Positions 54,787 to 63,945 of a stretch of 64,000 nucleotides of DNA are shown here, in pieces (position 1 is the first letter of the stretch; each line of letters opens with the position of its first letter). The position numbers were made by a program, and so were the translations under genes. The DNA comes from Carboxydocella sporoproducens DSM 16521. GTDB lineage: Bacteria > Bacillota > GCA-003054495 > Carboxydocellales > Carboxydocellaceae. Location of the stretch: contig NZ_FUXM01000002.1 of the NCBI RefSeq assembly GCF_900167165.1, positions 1-64,000 of the forward strand, written 5' to 3'. The notes under the pieces were generated by a model that saw nothing but the letters and a program-made list of their open reading frames with translations, searched no databases and was not told where the DNA came from.

Positions 54787-55261
54787 CATAGAAAATAAAA
54801 GTTTCAGGGCTGCTTACCAGGCGGCCCTGAAATTATTAGCCTTAAAAGATCGTACGCGCAAGGAAATAACCGAAAAATTAAAAAGAAAGGGTTTTTCTTC
54901 CGATTTAGCAAATCAGGTTGTTAGCCAGCTGGAGGAAGAAGGCCTGGTAAATGATTGTAAAGTGAGCCAAACCTATTTCAACGAGCTGTGGAATTATAGT
55001 AATGCTGGTCCAACAAAAATATTAAACAAAAGCAAAGAGAAAGGATTGGATCAAGAATTTATTAAAGCAATGATAAATAATCTAACTGAAGAAGAGCTAA
55101 AAACAAAAGTTAAAAATATTATAAAAAAACGCATGAAACAAGGAGATAATAAAGCAAAGCTAAGAATATATCGTTATTTATTAAATCAGGGTTTTTCTTA
55201 CTCACTAATCAACAGAGCCTTTGCTGAGTTAGGGTATAACTTGACAAATCAGCAGGAATAA
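54779..55261 (+). CDS. recX: Regulatory protein RecX
   Basis: RecX modulates RecA filaments. 160 residues in three tandem three-helix repeats: [19 protein letters not shown] opens the first, and [19 protein letters not shown] the last. Its ATG is inside the recA end and GGAGG lies upstream, so translation is coupled, as usual for this pair. Confidence 0.9.
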   Translation: MNNIENKSFRAAYQAALKLLALKDRTRKEITEKLKRKGFSSDLANQVVSQLEEEGLVNDCKVSQTYFNELWNYSNAGPTKILNKSKEKGLDQEFIKAMINNLTEEELKTKVKNIIKKRMKQGDNKAKLRIYRYLLNQGFSYSLINRAFAELGYNLTNQQE

Positions 55262-55315
55262 TTTACAATCTTTTAAGAGTGGCATACTCTATCCACAGGA
55301 AAAGGCATAACATTG

Positions 55316-55344
55316 ACCGAGAAATGCTCGGTGTTTATTTTTTT
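55316..55344 (+). terminator. Rho-independent terminator between recX and rny
   Basis: ACCGAG / CTCGGT stem with AAATG loop, then GTTTATTTTTTT. The stem is short, so read-through is possible. Confidence 0.72.
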
Positions 55345-55363
55345 ATCCATTGGAGGTGACGAA

Positions 55364-56902
55364 GTGATAGAACTATGGATTGGACTAGCCATTATCAGCG
55401 CTATTCTGGCTTTTTGGGGAGGTTATAAATACCGACAGAATGTCGTTGAGAAAAAAATAGGGGAAGCTGAATCGGAAGCCAAACAAATCCTCGAAGAGGC
55501 TGAAAAGGCCGCCGAAGCTAAAAAGAGAGAGGCTCTTGTTGAAGCCAAAGAAGAAATCCTGAAAATGAAACAGGAAGTCGAGAGAGAAAACAAGGAACGC
55601 CGGGCAGAAATCCAACGGATGGAACGGCGTTTAACCCAAAAAGAAGAAACCCTTGATCGAAAACTGGAGAACATAGAAAAAAAAGAAGAACTACTGAGCA
55701 AAAAAGAGGAAGAAATAAACAATTTAAGAAGCGAACTGGAAAATATTCTGTTAACCCAAAAGCAAGAACTGGAAAGAATCTCGGGTTTAACTTCGGAAGA
55801 AGCCAAAAACCTGCTTCTCAGCCAAATTGAGGAGGAAGTAAAACATGATGCAGCAGTCTTGATAAAAGAAATTGAAACCAATGCCAAAGAAGAGGCTGAG
55901 AAAAGGGCCAGAAACATTATTGCTCAGGCAATTCAACGTTGTGCTGCTGATCATGTAGCAGAAATTACTGTTTCAGTAGTATCTTTGCCTAATGATGAAA
56001 TGAAAGGGAGAATCATTGGTCGGGAGGGTAGGAATATCCGGACCCTGGAGACCCTTACCGGAATAGATCTTATTATTGATGATACACCAGAAGCAGTAAT
56101 TCTGTCAGGGTTTGACCCTATCCGCCGTGAAATTGCCAGAATCGCTTTAGAGAAACTAATTTTGGATGGTAGAATACATCCTGCCCGTATAGAAGAAATG
56201 GTAGAAAAAGCCAAGAAAGAAGTTGAGGGGCAGATCAGAGAAGCTGGCGAACAGGCGGCGTTTGAAGTCGGAGTTCATAATTTGCACCCAGAATTGATCA
56301 AACTGCTTGGTCGCTTGAAATATCGTACAAGTTATGGCCAGAATGTACTAAAGCATTCTATTGAAGTGGCACACCTGGCCGGAATGATGGCCAGTGAGCT
56401 AGGTGTGGATGTTACATTAGCGAAACGCTGCGGTTTGCTACATGACATTGGTAAAGCTGTTGACCATGAAACAGAAGGCTCCCATACAGAAATTGGTGCT
56501 GATCTCGCCAAAAAATATAAAGAATCCAAAGAAGTTATTAATGCGATTGCATCACATCACGGGGATATTGAGGCAACTACTATCGAATCAGTTCTTGTTG
56601 CTGCAGCTGATGCCATTTCAGCTGCTCGTCCTGGCGCCCGCCGCGAGACACTGGAAGCATATATTAAACGTTTGGAAAAATTAGAACAGATAGCCAATGA
56701 ATTCGATGGAGTAGAAAAATCCTTTGCTATTCAAGCGGGCCGCGAAATAAGAATAATGGTCAAACCAGAAAAAATCGATGATTTAACAGCTGTTCGATTG
56801 GCACGTGATATTGTCAAGAAGATCGAATCGGAGCTTGAATATCCGGGTCAAATTAAGGTTGTTGTTATTCGAGAAACGCGAGCAATCGATTATGCCAAGT
56901 AA
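55364..56902 (+). CDS. rny: Ribonuclease Y
   Basis: Membrane-anchored endoribonuclease that starts bulk mRNA decay in Firmicutes. An N-terminal helix (1-20) leads to a long charged coiled coil (about 25-190). The KH domain (about 200-270) has [15 protein letters not shown], and the HD domain (about 320-430) has [12 protein letters not shown]. 512 residues, normal length. GTG 55364 has GGAGGTGAC upstream; the longer frame from 55313 would run through a terminator stem. Confidence 0.96.
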   Translation: MIELWIGLAIISAILAFWGGYKYRQNVVEKKIGEAESEAKQILEEAEKAAEAKKREALVEAKEEILKMKQEVERENKERRAEIQRMERRLTQKEETLDRKLENIEKKEELLSKKEEEINNLRSELENILLTQKQELERISGLTSEEAKNLLLSQIEEEVKHDAAVLIKEIETNAKEEAEKRARNIIAQAIQRCAADHVAEITVSVVSLPNDEMKGRIIGREGRNIRTLETLTGIDLIIDDTPEAVILSGFDPIRREIARIALEKLILDGRIHPARIEEMVEKAKKEVEGQIREAGEQAAFEVGVHNLHPELIKLLGRLKYRTSYGQNVLKHSIEVAHLAGMMASELGVDVTLAKRCGLLHDIGKAVDHETEGSHTEIGADLAKKYKESKEVINAIASHHGDIEATTIESVLVAAADAISAARPGARRETLEAYIKRLEKLEQIANEFDGVEKSFAIQAGREIRIMVKPEKIDDLTAVRLARDIVKKIESELEYPGQIKVVVIRETRAIDYAK

Positions 56903-56906
56903 CTTT

Positions 56907-56935
56907 AAAGGAGAAGGTTGTTCCTTCTCCTTTTT
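56907..56935 (+). terminator. Rho-independent terminator after rny
   Basis: AAAGGAGAAGG / CCTTCTCCTTT 11-bp stem with TTGTT loop, then a short T tract. Confidence 0.87.
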
Positions 56936-57006
56936 GCTTGTGTTGTTCTCCTTGGTTATATATGATAATATGATTTTAGGGTTATTTATTGGGAAGGGTG
57001 ACACAG

Positions 57007-57522
57007 TTGAAACAAAATCTAACAATGGAAAACGACAATGCTGGTTTACTGATTTCTTTCTTGATCCGCTATCCCGAGATACTGAAGATTATATATGAGC
57101 CAAAACAAATGGTCATAACCTTTGCCTTTGGCATCCGAACACCCTTAGAGGATAAGCAATTTAATAAATTTAAAAATAAAGTATCGGATTATATTAATAC
57201 CGTACTGTATCTAAATAATCAGACTGCTAAAATCCAGGATCTCTCTATAACGTCTATGCATGGAATCAGCTTGGTGGAATTTAAAAGGGACTTAACTACT
57301 TTTGAAAAAAATGAACTCAATGTGTTGATTGAACTTCTAAAAAGAGAGTATGAGGAAAAGTTACTGGTAGAGGATATGGGAAGTGTTGAAGAAGATGTAC
57401 TCTGGCTACATGAAGAGATTATTAATAATTTTTTACTGAATCTGGGTGGAGCTGCTAGCAATGATGTCCCTTTAGTAGCTTTCCGTGAAAATGGGAGAGT
57501 ATTTGTTTTTAATAAAAATTAG
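57007..57522 (+). CDS. Hypothetical protein between rny and ymdB
   Basis: About 171 residues, soluble, no signal or catalytic motif seen. ITFAFGIRTPLEDKQFNKFKNKV and LISFLIRYPEIL give an alternating strand/helix pattern. The preferred TTG at 57007 follows AAGGGTG; ATG 57025 lacks a ribosome-binding site. An AT-rich promoter-like TATGATAAT lies near 56961. It is followed 14 bases later by ymdB. Family not recognised. Confidence 0.68.
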   Translation: MKQNLTMENDNAGLLISFLIRYPEILKIIYEPKQMVITFAFGIRTPLEDKQFNKFKNKVSDYINTVLYLNNQTAKIQDLSITSMHGISLVEFKRDLTTFEKNELNVLIELLKREYEEKLLVEDMGSVEEDVLWLHEEIINNFLLNLGGAASNDVPLVAFRENGRVFVFNKN

Positions 57523-57536
57523 TTGAGGTGAATGGA

Positions 57537-58328
57537 ATGCGCATCTTAATGCTGGGGGATATTACCTCCAGGCCTGGAAGAAGAGCGATCAGTGAAAGGT
57601 TACAGGATATAATAAAAACTAACGAGATAGATTTCGTTATTGCCAATGGAGAAAATGCAGCTGGTGGTAATGGTATAACCAGGGAAATAGCTGATGAACT
57701 ATTCCTCGCTGGTATTGATGTATTAACAATGGGTAATCATGTCTGGGATAAAAAAGAAATTTATAATTTTATTGATAAAGAGGCCAGAATATTAAGACCT
57801 GCTAATTATCCCCCTGGTACTCCAGGTACAGGCTGGGGCATCTTTCGTTTAAAAAATAATCTCAAAATAGGGGTAGTTTCACTAGCAGGAAGAGTTTTCA
57901 TGGGGGAGCAACTTGACTGTCCCTTCCGAACCCTTGAGAATGTTATATCAAGTTTAACAAAAGAGACCAAAATAATCATCATAGACTTTCATGCTGAAGC
58001 AACTTCGGAAAAACAGGCCCTGGCCTGGTATTTTGATGGGCGGGTCTCGGCAATATGCGGTACGCACACCCATGTACTTACCTGTGACGCCAGAATTTTC
58101 CCCAGAGGAACAGCCTACATTACTGATTTGGGAATGACCGGACCATACTATTCTGTCCTCGGAGTAAAACCCGAAATTGTTATCCGCAAATTTATTACCC
58201 AGCTGCCACAAAAATTTGAGGTCGCCAGTGGTCCCTGGCAAATTAATGGTGCAATCTTGGAGATAGATGAGGGGACTGGTAATGCTCTTGCAATAACTAC
58301 TTTAAATGAAATAGAAAAAATGTTGTAA
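57537..58328 (+). CDS. ymdB: YmdB-type metallophosphoesterase (2',3'-cyclic nucleotide class)
   Basis: A 263-residue metallophosphoesterase. In Bacillus YmdB hydrolyses 2',3'-cyclic nucleotides and affects biofilm and motility gene expression, and the gene lies next to rny as here. Metal ligands: GDITSRPGRRA (Asp), IANGENAAGGNGI (Asn), MGNHVWDKKE (Asn/His), IDFHAEATSEK (His) and CGTHTHVLTCD (two His). ATG 57537 has GAGGTG six bases upstream; GTG 57528 is less likely. Confidence 0.94.
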   Translation: MRILMLGDITSRPGRRAISERLQDIIKTNEIDFVIANGENAAGGNGITREIADELFLAGIDVLTMGNHVWDKKEIYNFIDKEARILRPANYPPGTPGTGWGIFRLKNNLKIGVVSLAGRVFMGEQLDCPFRTLENVISSLTKETKIIIIDFHAEATSEKQALAWYFDGRVSAICGTHTHVLTCDARIFPRGTAYITDLGMTGPYYSVLGVKPEIVIRKFITQLPQKFEVASGPWQINGAILEIDEGTGNALAITTLNEIEKML

Positions 58329-58355
58329 AAAATTTCTGAAATCTTCGAGCTACAA

Positions 58356-58384
58356 AAAGGAATTTTTTCATTGTTGGCGAATAT
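58356..58384 (+). promoter_or_regulatory. Sigma-H-type promoter of spoVS
   Basis: AAAGGAATT (58356-58364) matches the sigma-H -35 RnAGGAwWW, and GGCGAATAT (58376-58384) the -10 RnnGAATwW, separated by 11 bases. spoVS is sigma-H dependent in Bacillus subtilis. Confidence 0.75.
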
Positions 58385-58442
58385 TTATAATTGGGAACAA
58401 AAGAAAAAAATTACATCCCTATTTTGTAAGGAGGTTGTGTAA

Positions 58443-58703
58443 ATGGAAGTCCTCAAGGTTTCAGCAAAGTCTAATCCAAATTCTGTAGCAGGTGCATTAG
58501 CGGGGGTCTTGCGTGAGAGGGGCGGTGCCGAAATTCAAGCCATAGGAGCTGGAGCGATCAACCAGGCTGTAAAAGCGGTTGCTATTGCCCGGGGTTTTGT
58601 TGCTCCAAGCGGTATGGATCTTATTTGCATTCCAGCTTTCACCGATATTATTATCGACGGTGAAGAAAGAACAGCCATAAAGTTAATAGTAGAGCCCAGA
58701 TAA
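58443..58703 (+). CDS. spoVS: Stage V sporulation protein S
   Basis: An 86-residue protein of the SpoVS (Alba-like fold) family that promotes septation-to-engulfment progress and coat assembly. MEVLKVSAKSNPNSVAGALA, AIGAGAINQAVKAVAIARG and a DIIIDGEERTAIKLIVEPR ending are near-invariant family sequence. TAAGGAGG precedes the ATG. Transcribed alone, between a sigma-H promoter and a terminator. Its presence supports a spore-forming host. Confidence 0.97.
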   Translation: MEVLKVSAKSNPNSVAGALAGVLRERGGAEIQAIGAGAINQAVKAVAIARGFVAPSGMDLICIPAFTDIIIDGEERTAIKLIVEPR

Positions 58704-58725
58704 AATATTTTTTTCAAGATATTTG

Positions 58726-58753
58726 ACCTGTTTGTCTCCACAAACAGGTTTTT
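58726..58753 (+). terminator. Rho-independent terminator after spoVS
   Basis: ACCTGTTTGT / ACAAACAGGT 10-bp stem with CTCC loop and TTTT tail. Confidence 0.9.
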
Positions 58754-58781
58754 CTATTTTATGGGAAGGAGGCGTGAAGCG

Positions 58782-59699
58782 TTGGACTATTCAAAGGTTT
58801 TACTGTTTGATGGCCATTGTGATGCCCCCTGGGCCGAATTTCAAGGGCAAAAACCAGCAATAGATTCTAGACCTGTGGAAGGCCGGTATATTCAGGTGTT
58901 AAATACTTTTTTCTCAGATTCAATGCTGGTAAAGGAATCAAAATGGTCAACCTTGTTCTCATTGTGGGATATCTCTAGAAGAATTGCCAGGAGGCTAAAT
59001 CTACCAATTTTAACGGAACGGCCATTTTCTACCCAGTATGGAATAATTCTAGGGATTGAGGGGTTAGATCTGTTTTCCGGAAATATGGCTGAGTTGGAAG
59101 CTCTCTTTGTTTTAGGATATCGGCTAATTGGCTTAACCTGGAACAGATCTAACTTGGTTGCAGATGGGGTTGGTGCTGGCAGTTCAGCAAAGGGACTTAC
59201 CCAAATAGGCAAACTTGTGGTAAAATGGTGTTTGGATAAAGGGGTTATTTTAGATTTAGCTCATCTTGCCGAAAAAGGTTTTTGGGATGTAATGGCAGTA
59301 GCTACAAAACCGATAGTAGTTAGCCACGCTAACTGTTATCAACTTTGCCCACATCAGCGTAATCTTACTGATTGTCAAATCAAGGCCCTCATTGCTAACC
59401 AAGGTCTAATTGGCATAACTTTCGTCCCAGAGTTTTTGAGCGGCAAGACACAGGCTACAATGGATGATATTATTCGACATCTCGACCATGTTCTAGCTTT
59501 AGGAGGAGAAAACAATGTCGGTTTCGGCAGTGATTTTGCCGGCACTGACAGCCTACCACTTGGAATTACTGGCCCTGAAAGCTGGATGAAAATAATTGAA
59601 AGCCTTTATCAAAGATATTCAGACGAATTAGTGCATAAAATCATCGGTCTTAATTGGTTACGCATTATTAATTCAAATTTGCCTGAAAGAAGGAATTGA
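58782..59699 (+). CDS. Membrane/renal dipeptidase family (M19) protein
   Basis: A 305-residue zinc peptidase of family M19. Metal-binding residues are visible in order: FDGHCDAPW (HxD), GIEGLDLF (bridging Glu), VSHANC (His) and a later Arg-Asn pair in HQRNLTD, with GFGSDFAG (Asp) at the end. TTG 58782 has AAGGAGG nine bases upstream; ATG 58761 overlaps that site. No signal peptide, so cytoplasmic. Followed one base later by the PHP gene. Confidence 0.9.
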   Translation: MDYSKVLLFDGHCDAPWAEFQGQKPAIDSRPVEGRYIQVLNTFFSDSMLVKESKWSTLFSLWDISRRIARRLNLPILTERPFSTQYGIILGIEGLDLFSGNMAELEALFVLGYRLIGLTWNRSNLVADGVGAGSSAKGLTQIGKLVVKWCLDKGVILDLAHLAEKGFWDVMAVATKPIVVSHANCYQLCPHQRNLTDCQIKALIANQGLIGITFVPEFLSGKTQATMDDIIRHLDHVLALGGENNVGFGSDFAGTDSLPLGITGPESWMKIIESLYQRYSDELVHKIIGLNWLRIINSNLPERRN

Positions 59700-59700
59700 T

Positions 59701-60552
59701 ATGCCCGCTGACCTCCATCTCCATTCAACGGCATCTGATGGCACCCTATCCCCGGAAGAAATTGTGGCTGAGGCAGCTGCCCTGGGGTTGACAACTATTG
59801 CTATAACTGACCATGATACTATGGATGGCATTAATTCGGCACTAATTGCAGGTAAAAAACATAATGTTAAAGTCATCCCGGGAATCGAGATAAACACTGA
59901 ATGGAAGGGACTGGAGGTACACATTCTTGGTTATTATCCCGACATGTTTCATCCCCAATTTGCGGATATGTTGCTAACCTTGCAAGCAGCAAGAAGGGAA
60001 AGGGTAATTAAAACAATTGAAAAGTTGCAGCGTAACGGTATCGACATTGATATTTCTGATATACTGGCAGAAGCTGGAGGCCGCTGTTTAGGACGTCCTC
60101 ATATAGCAAGAGCATTAATCAAGAAGGGTTATGCCAGCACCCAACGCGAAGCTTTTGAATTGTATATTGGGCCAGAAGCACCCGCCTACGTACCTCGTTT
60201 TAAACTTAGTCCAGAGCAAGCTATTTCAATCATTATTCAAGCTGGCGGGGTACCTGTTCTTGCTCATCCAGGGGTTCTTGCTAGAGACGATATTATTTAT
60301 TATTTATTAAAACACGGGTTAATGGGAGTGGAAGTATTTCATCCCGACCATAACGCACGCCAGATTCAAATTTATTTAAAAATTGCCAGAAAGCTCGATT
60401 TATTAATTACTGGTGGTTCTGACTGTCATGGACCGCGGGGCAAAAAAAGAGGATTGATGGGGAAAGTACGCCTGTCTACGCGCTATGTGGAAGAACTCAA
60501 TTCGGCAATTAAAAATAATCCCACAATAATGCTACCTGAATGTAAGCTATAA
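59701..60552 (+). CDS. PHP domain phosphatase (YciV/TrpH-like)
   Basis: A 283-residue PHP-domain metal-dependent phosphatase of the type that hydrolyses 3',5'-nucleoside bisphosphates or 5' ends of short RNA. Metal ligands: DLHLHSTASDG, AITDHDT, PGIEINTEW, VLAHPG and TGGSDCHGP. The middle insertion (about 85-180) has GRPHIARALIKKGY. It follows the dipeptidase directly and is probably co-transcribed. Exact substrate not shown. Confidence 0.9.
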   Translation: MPADLHLHSTASDGTLSPEEIVAEAAALGLTTIAITDHDTMDGINSALIAGKKHNVKVIPGIEINTEWKGLEVHILGYYPDMFHPQFADMLLTLQAARRERVIKTIEKLQRNGIDIDISDILAEAGGRCLGRPHIARALIKKGYASTQREAFELYIGPEAPAYVPRFKLSPEQAISIIIQAGGVPVLAHPGVLARDDIIYYLLKHGLMGVEVFHPDHNARQIQIYLKIARKLDLLITGGSDCHGPRGKKRGLMGKVRLSTRYVEELNSAIKNNPTIMLPECKL

Positions 60553-60559
60553 AAAAAAA

Positions 60560-60579
60560 TTATCCACAACTGTGGATAA
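60560..60579 (+). promoter_or_regulatory. Head-to-head pair of perfect DnaA boxes
   Basis: TTATCCACA (60560-60568) and its reverse TGTGGATAA (60571-60579) are two bases apart. Preceded by A9, the element would also act as a Rho-independent terminator for minus-strand transcripts. Confidence 0.55.
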
Positions 60580-60632
60580 TTCTGTTGATAAATTATCAGA
60601 CAATTCACGACAATTTCCGTCAGCTTTCGGAA

Positions 60633-60661
60633 TTGTTTCGGCTGTTTTTTCTTGTTATAAT
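60633..60661 (+). promoter_or_regulatory. Sigma-A promoter of peptidoglycan-binding gene and hyp operon
   Basis: TTGTTT at 60633-60638, 17-base spacer, TATAAT at 60656-60661; 37 bases before the start codon. Confidence 0.7.
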
Positions 60662-60698
60662 AGTTTTGTCATAATATTTTAAGAAAGGAGCCGTTCTT

Positions 60699-61445
60699 TT
60701 GCGTAAATTAGCTATTTATGTGCTATGTATTATTTTGTTCCATTCGATGTTCATACCAAGTGCCCTGGGGGCAACAAAATATTTGCAAAACGGTGATAAG
60801 GGTCCTTTGGTTAAAGAATTGCAAGTTTTGCTAAAACAGAAAAAAGTCTATAATGGGCCTATTAACGGCATTTTTGATAATCGTACCCATGCTGCAGTTG
60901 TTAAATGGCAAAAACGCATGGGTCTACCGGCGTATGGTAAAGTAGGCCCAGCTACATGGGCAACATTAAAAAAGCAGAACGAAAGTAGAACAAAAACTGT
61001 TAGCCGCAGTGGAGACCTCCGTAAACCAGGGTATGGACAGCTGATAGACTGGTCGCTAGTCAATCAGCTTTGGGAAGTAGGTACAATTGCCCAAATTATC
61101 GATCTGGAAACCGGGAAACAGTTTAATGTCAAGCGGATTTACGGGCATAACCATGCCGATGTTATTCCTTTAACAGCTGCTGATACTGAAGTCCTTAGAT
61201 CTCTTTATGGAAGGTGGAGCTGGGACAGAAGAGCGGTTATTGTTTGTTATAACGGACAATACTGGGCGGCCTCAATCAATGGTATGCCCCATGGAGAAGG
61301 AGCTCCTGCAATTAACAACTTTCCCGGACATTTTTGCGTTCATTTTCTTAACAGCCGTACCCACGGTTCCAGTTATACTAAATCGGGTGTTTCTATAACT
61401 GATCCTGATCATCAAAGAATGGTGAGAAAGGCTGCTGGATTATGA
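60699..61445 (+). CDS. Secreted peptidoglycan-binding-domain protein
   Basis: An exported 248-residue protein. Signal peptide 1-24, cleavage near ALG-ATK. A peptidoglycan-binding (PG_binding_1) domain (about 28-85) with GDKGPLVKELQVLL and TWATLKK follows. The C-terminal ~140 residues form a domain found with such modules: DRRAVIVCYNGQYWAASINGMPHG, then GHFCVHFLNSRTHGS, whose Cys and His residues suggest a catalytic or metal site that I cannot assign. TTG start 60699 with AAAGGAG eight bases upstream. Possibly a cell-wall or spore-cortex function. Overlaps hypF by 4 nt. Confidence 0.85.
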   Translation: MRKLAIYVLCIILFHSMFIPSALGATKYLQNGDKGPLVKELQVLLKQKKVYNGPINGIFDNRTHAAVVKWQKRMGLPAYGKVGPATWATLKKQNESRTKTVSRSGDLRKPGYGQLIDWSLVNQLWEVGTIAQIIDLETGKQFNVKRIYGHNHADVIPLTAADTEVLRSLYGRWSWDRRAVIVCYNGQYWAASINGMPHGEGAPAINNFPGHFCVHFLNSRTHGSSYTKSGVSITDPDHQRMVRKAAGL

Positions 61446-63706
61446 TTAAACGTTGGCTAGTCCGCATTTATGGTGTAGTACAGGGAGTAGGGTTCAGGCC
61501 GTTTATCTACAATCTTGCCAGCAAATATCAACTCAGCGGATTGGTTGGCAATGATACCCAAGGGGTTTTTTTAGAGATAGAAGGGTCAGAGGAAGTGTTA
61601 AACGCATTTGTTCAACAGATACCAATTGTAGCTCCTCCTATGGCTGTAATTGACAAGATTGAGATAATTAATACTGAGTTACCTATATCAATGCAATCAG
61701 GTTTTATCATTGTCAAAAGCCAGGGAGCAGGTGACAAACAAATATCTGTACCTGTAGATACAGCTTTATGTTCTGACTGTGAAAAAGAATTGTTAACTCC
61801 GGAAGATAGACGTTATTTATACCCTTTTATAAATTGTACAAATTGTGGCCCTCGTTATACAATTATCGAAGCTTTACCCTACGATCGTTTTAATACTACA
61901 ATGAAAACTTTTCAAATGTGCCCGGAGTGTGCGGCGGAATATAACGACCCCACAAATCGGCGTTTTCATGCCCAGCCTAATGCATGCTGGCACTGTGGCC
62001 CACAGGTCAGTCTGCTCGATAGACAAAAAAACATTATCGCCAGAGGTATTGAAGCTATAAAACAAGCGGGAGAATTTTTATCTGCTGGCAAGATTATTGC
62101 TATCAAAGGCTTGGGGGGTTTTCATCTCGCCTGCGATGCCCGGAACTCTGACGTGGTAAAAACTTTACGACGGAGAAAAAACCGGGAAGAAAAAGCTCTT
62201 GCTGTTATGTGCAAAGACATCAATACACTAAAGGCGATAGTGCAAACTAGCATTTATAGTGAAAAAATCCTTCAAGGTCCTGAAAAACCAATTCTCCTGC
62301 TGCCCAAAAAGGATACTCAGCTTCTGGCTGATGAGATTGCCCCTGTAAATCCTAATTATGGGGTGATGTTACCATACACTCCTCTGCATCGGGTATTATT
62401 TGAGTTTTCACCACCGTATCTGGTTATGACTTCCGCCAACAAAACGGATGAACCTATAGAATACAAAAATGATGAGGCGGTATCAAATCTTAATCAGATT
62501 GCAGATTACTTTCTGTTACACGATCGAGAAATTAAACGCCGCTGTGATGATTCAGTTGCAACCGTTTTTAGGGACAAACTCTTTATGATAAGACGCTCTC
62601 GTGGTTTTGCTCCTCTAGCCATCAAACTGCCTGAGGAATTTAGCCATATTATTGCAACGGGAGCAGAACAAAAAAATGTTATCGCAATAGCTAAAGGTAA
62701 AGATATTATTCTCAGTCATCACCTGGGCGACCTGGAAAATGAGGAAGCCTATCGAGCCTTTGAAGAATGTATAAATGACCTGACAAGTTTTTTGGATTTA
62801 AAACCGCGCCTAATCGTACACGACTTACACCCTGAATATTTAGCCACTAAATGGGCTCTGGAACAACCGGTTGCTAAACTGGCTATACAGCACCATGAGG
62901 CACATATTGGAGCTTGCATGCTAGAGCATCAACTGGCAGAGCCCGTTATCGGTATTGCCTTTGATGGCACTGGTTATGGTTACGACGGAACTCTCTGGGG
63001 CAGTGAAGTTTTTATCGGTGATGGTAAAGATTTTCGGCGAGTAGCTCACTTACTTCCCATCCCGTTAATTGGTGGCGAAAAAGCTATTAGGGAAGTCTGG
63101 CGTTTAGGATATGTTTTACAGGAGCTAGCCGGCATAAAAGAAAAGAATGCCAACTTTAACAATAGGCCCGAAATTAGTATTTTCAAGAAAATGCTATCCA
63201 ATCATCTTAACGTTTTTCTATCCACCGGCATGGGACGGCTATTTGATGGTGTAGCAGCAATACTAAATTTACGTGAAAAAATTACGTATGATGGACAGGC
63301 TGCCATTGAGCTGGAAAATATAGCTTATCATAGCACTAAATCAATTCCTTTAAAATTAGATATAATCCAGCAGGAGAAAAAATGGTTTTTTGACTGGCGA
63401 CCGTTAATACAACAAATTTCCGCCTATCTCCGCAAAGGTGAGGCTATTTCAACCCTTGCTTTTGGCTTCCATTTAGCCATAGCAAATGCAATCAATGAAA
63501 TCTGCCTCTTAATAAGAAACCAGTACGGAATAAATAAGGTCTGTCTGAGTGGTGGGGTGTTCATGAATCAAATTCTTTTAAGAGAAAGTGTTTCAAGGTT
63601 GGAACAGGACAATTTCGAAGTTTACTGGCATCAGACAATTCCCTGTAATGATGGTGGCATAGCTGCCGGTCAAATTTATCTAGCATATTTAAGGAGTGAA
63701 AAATAA
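61442..63706 (+). CDS. hypF: Carbamoyltransferase HypF
   Basis: HypF makes the cyanide ligands of [NiFe] hydrogenases from carbamoyl phosphate. 754 residues, complete. An N-terminal acylphosphatase domain (GVVQGVGFRPFIYNLA) is followed by two zinc fingers (CSDCEKE...CTNCGPRY and CPECAAEY...CWHCGP), a YrdC-like domain (about 200-390; KRRCDDSVATV) and a Kae1-like carbamoyltransferase domain (HHEAHIGACM, GIAFDGTGYGYDGTLWG, LSGGVFMN). First of a hypF-C-D run, implying a [NiFe] hydrogenase elsewhere. Confidence 0.97.
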   Translation: MIKRWLVRIYGVVQGVGFRPFIYNLASKYQLSGLVGNDTQGVFLEIEGSEEVLNAFVQQIPIVAPPMAVIDKIEIINTELPISMQSGFIIVKSQGAGDKQISVPVDTALCSDCEKELLTPEDRRYLYPFINCTNCGPRYTIIEALPYDRFNTTMKTFQMCPECAAEYNDPTNRRFHAQPNACWHCGPQVSLLDRQKNIIARGIEAIKQAGEFLSAGKIIAIKGLGGFHLACDARNSDVVKTLRRRKNREEKALAVMCKDINTLKAIVQTSIYSEKILQGPEKPILLLPKKDTQLLADEIAPVNPNYGVMLPYTPLHRVLFEFSPPYLVMTSANKTDEPIEYKNDEAVSNLNQIADYFLLHDREIKRRCDDSVATVFRDKLFMIRRSRGFAPLAIKLPEEFSHIIATGAEQKNVIAIAKGKDIILSHHLGDLENEEAYRAFEECINDLTSFLDLKPRLIVHDLHPEYLATKWALEQPVAKLAIQHHEAHIGACMLEHQLAEPVIGIAFDGTGYGYDGTLWGSEVFIGDGKDFRRVAHLLPIPLIGGEKAIREVWRLGYVLQELAGIKEKNANFNNRPEISIFKKMLSNHLNVFLSTGMGRLFDGVAAILNLREKITYDGQAAIELENIAYHSTKSIPLKLDIIQQEKKWFFDWRPLIQQISAYLRKGEAISTLAFGFHLAIANAINEICLLIRNQYGINKVCLSGGVFMNQILLRESVSRLEQDNFEVYWHQTIPCNDGGIAAGQIYLAYLRSEK

Positions 63707-63945
63707 TGTGTTTAGCTGTACCTGGTAAATTGATTGAAAAGAAAGAAAACACTGGAGTTGTGGAACTGATGGGAGTTAAACGGGAAGTTAGTTTAATACT
63801 ATGTCCGTCCGCTTCAGTTAATGATTATGTGCTTGTTCATGCTGGTTTTGTTATTGATGTTGTAGATGAGGAAGCTGCTTTAGCAACTATTAAGTTATTA
63901 CAGGAGCTGGAGGAAAAAAATGCTGAACACCATTTCGCAAATTAA
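63706..63945 (+). CDS. hypC: Hydrogenase assembly chaperone HypC
   Basis: A 79-residue HypC/HupF chaperone that binds HypD and delivers the Fe(CN)2CO group to the hydrogenase large subunit. The essential N-terminal cysteine is in MCLAVPGKL, and VLVHAGFVIDVVDEEAA is the family's second motif. Overlaps the hypF stop by one base and hypD by 26 nt. AAGGAG precedes the ATG. Confidence 0.97.
   Translation: MCLAVPGKLIEKKENTGVVELMGVKREVSLILCPSASVNDYVLVHAGFVIDVVDEEAALATIKLLQELEEKNAEHHFAN

Noticed and set aside
55423-55917. 164-residue Ser/Phe-rich minus-strand frame
   Set aside because: Antisense shadow of the RNase Y coiled coil (Glu/Lys codons read backwards).
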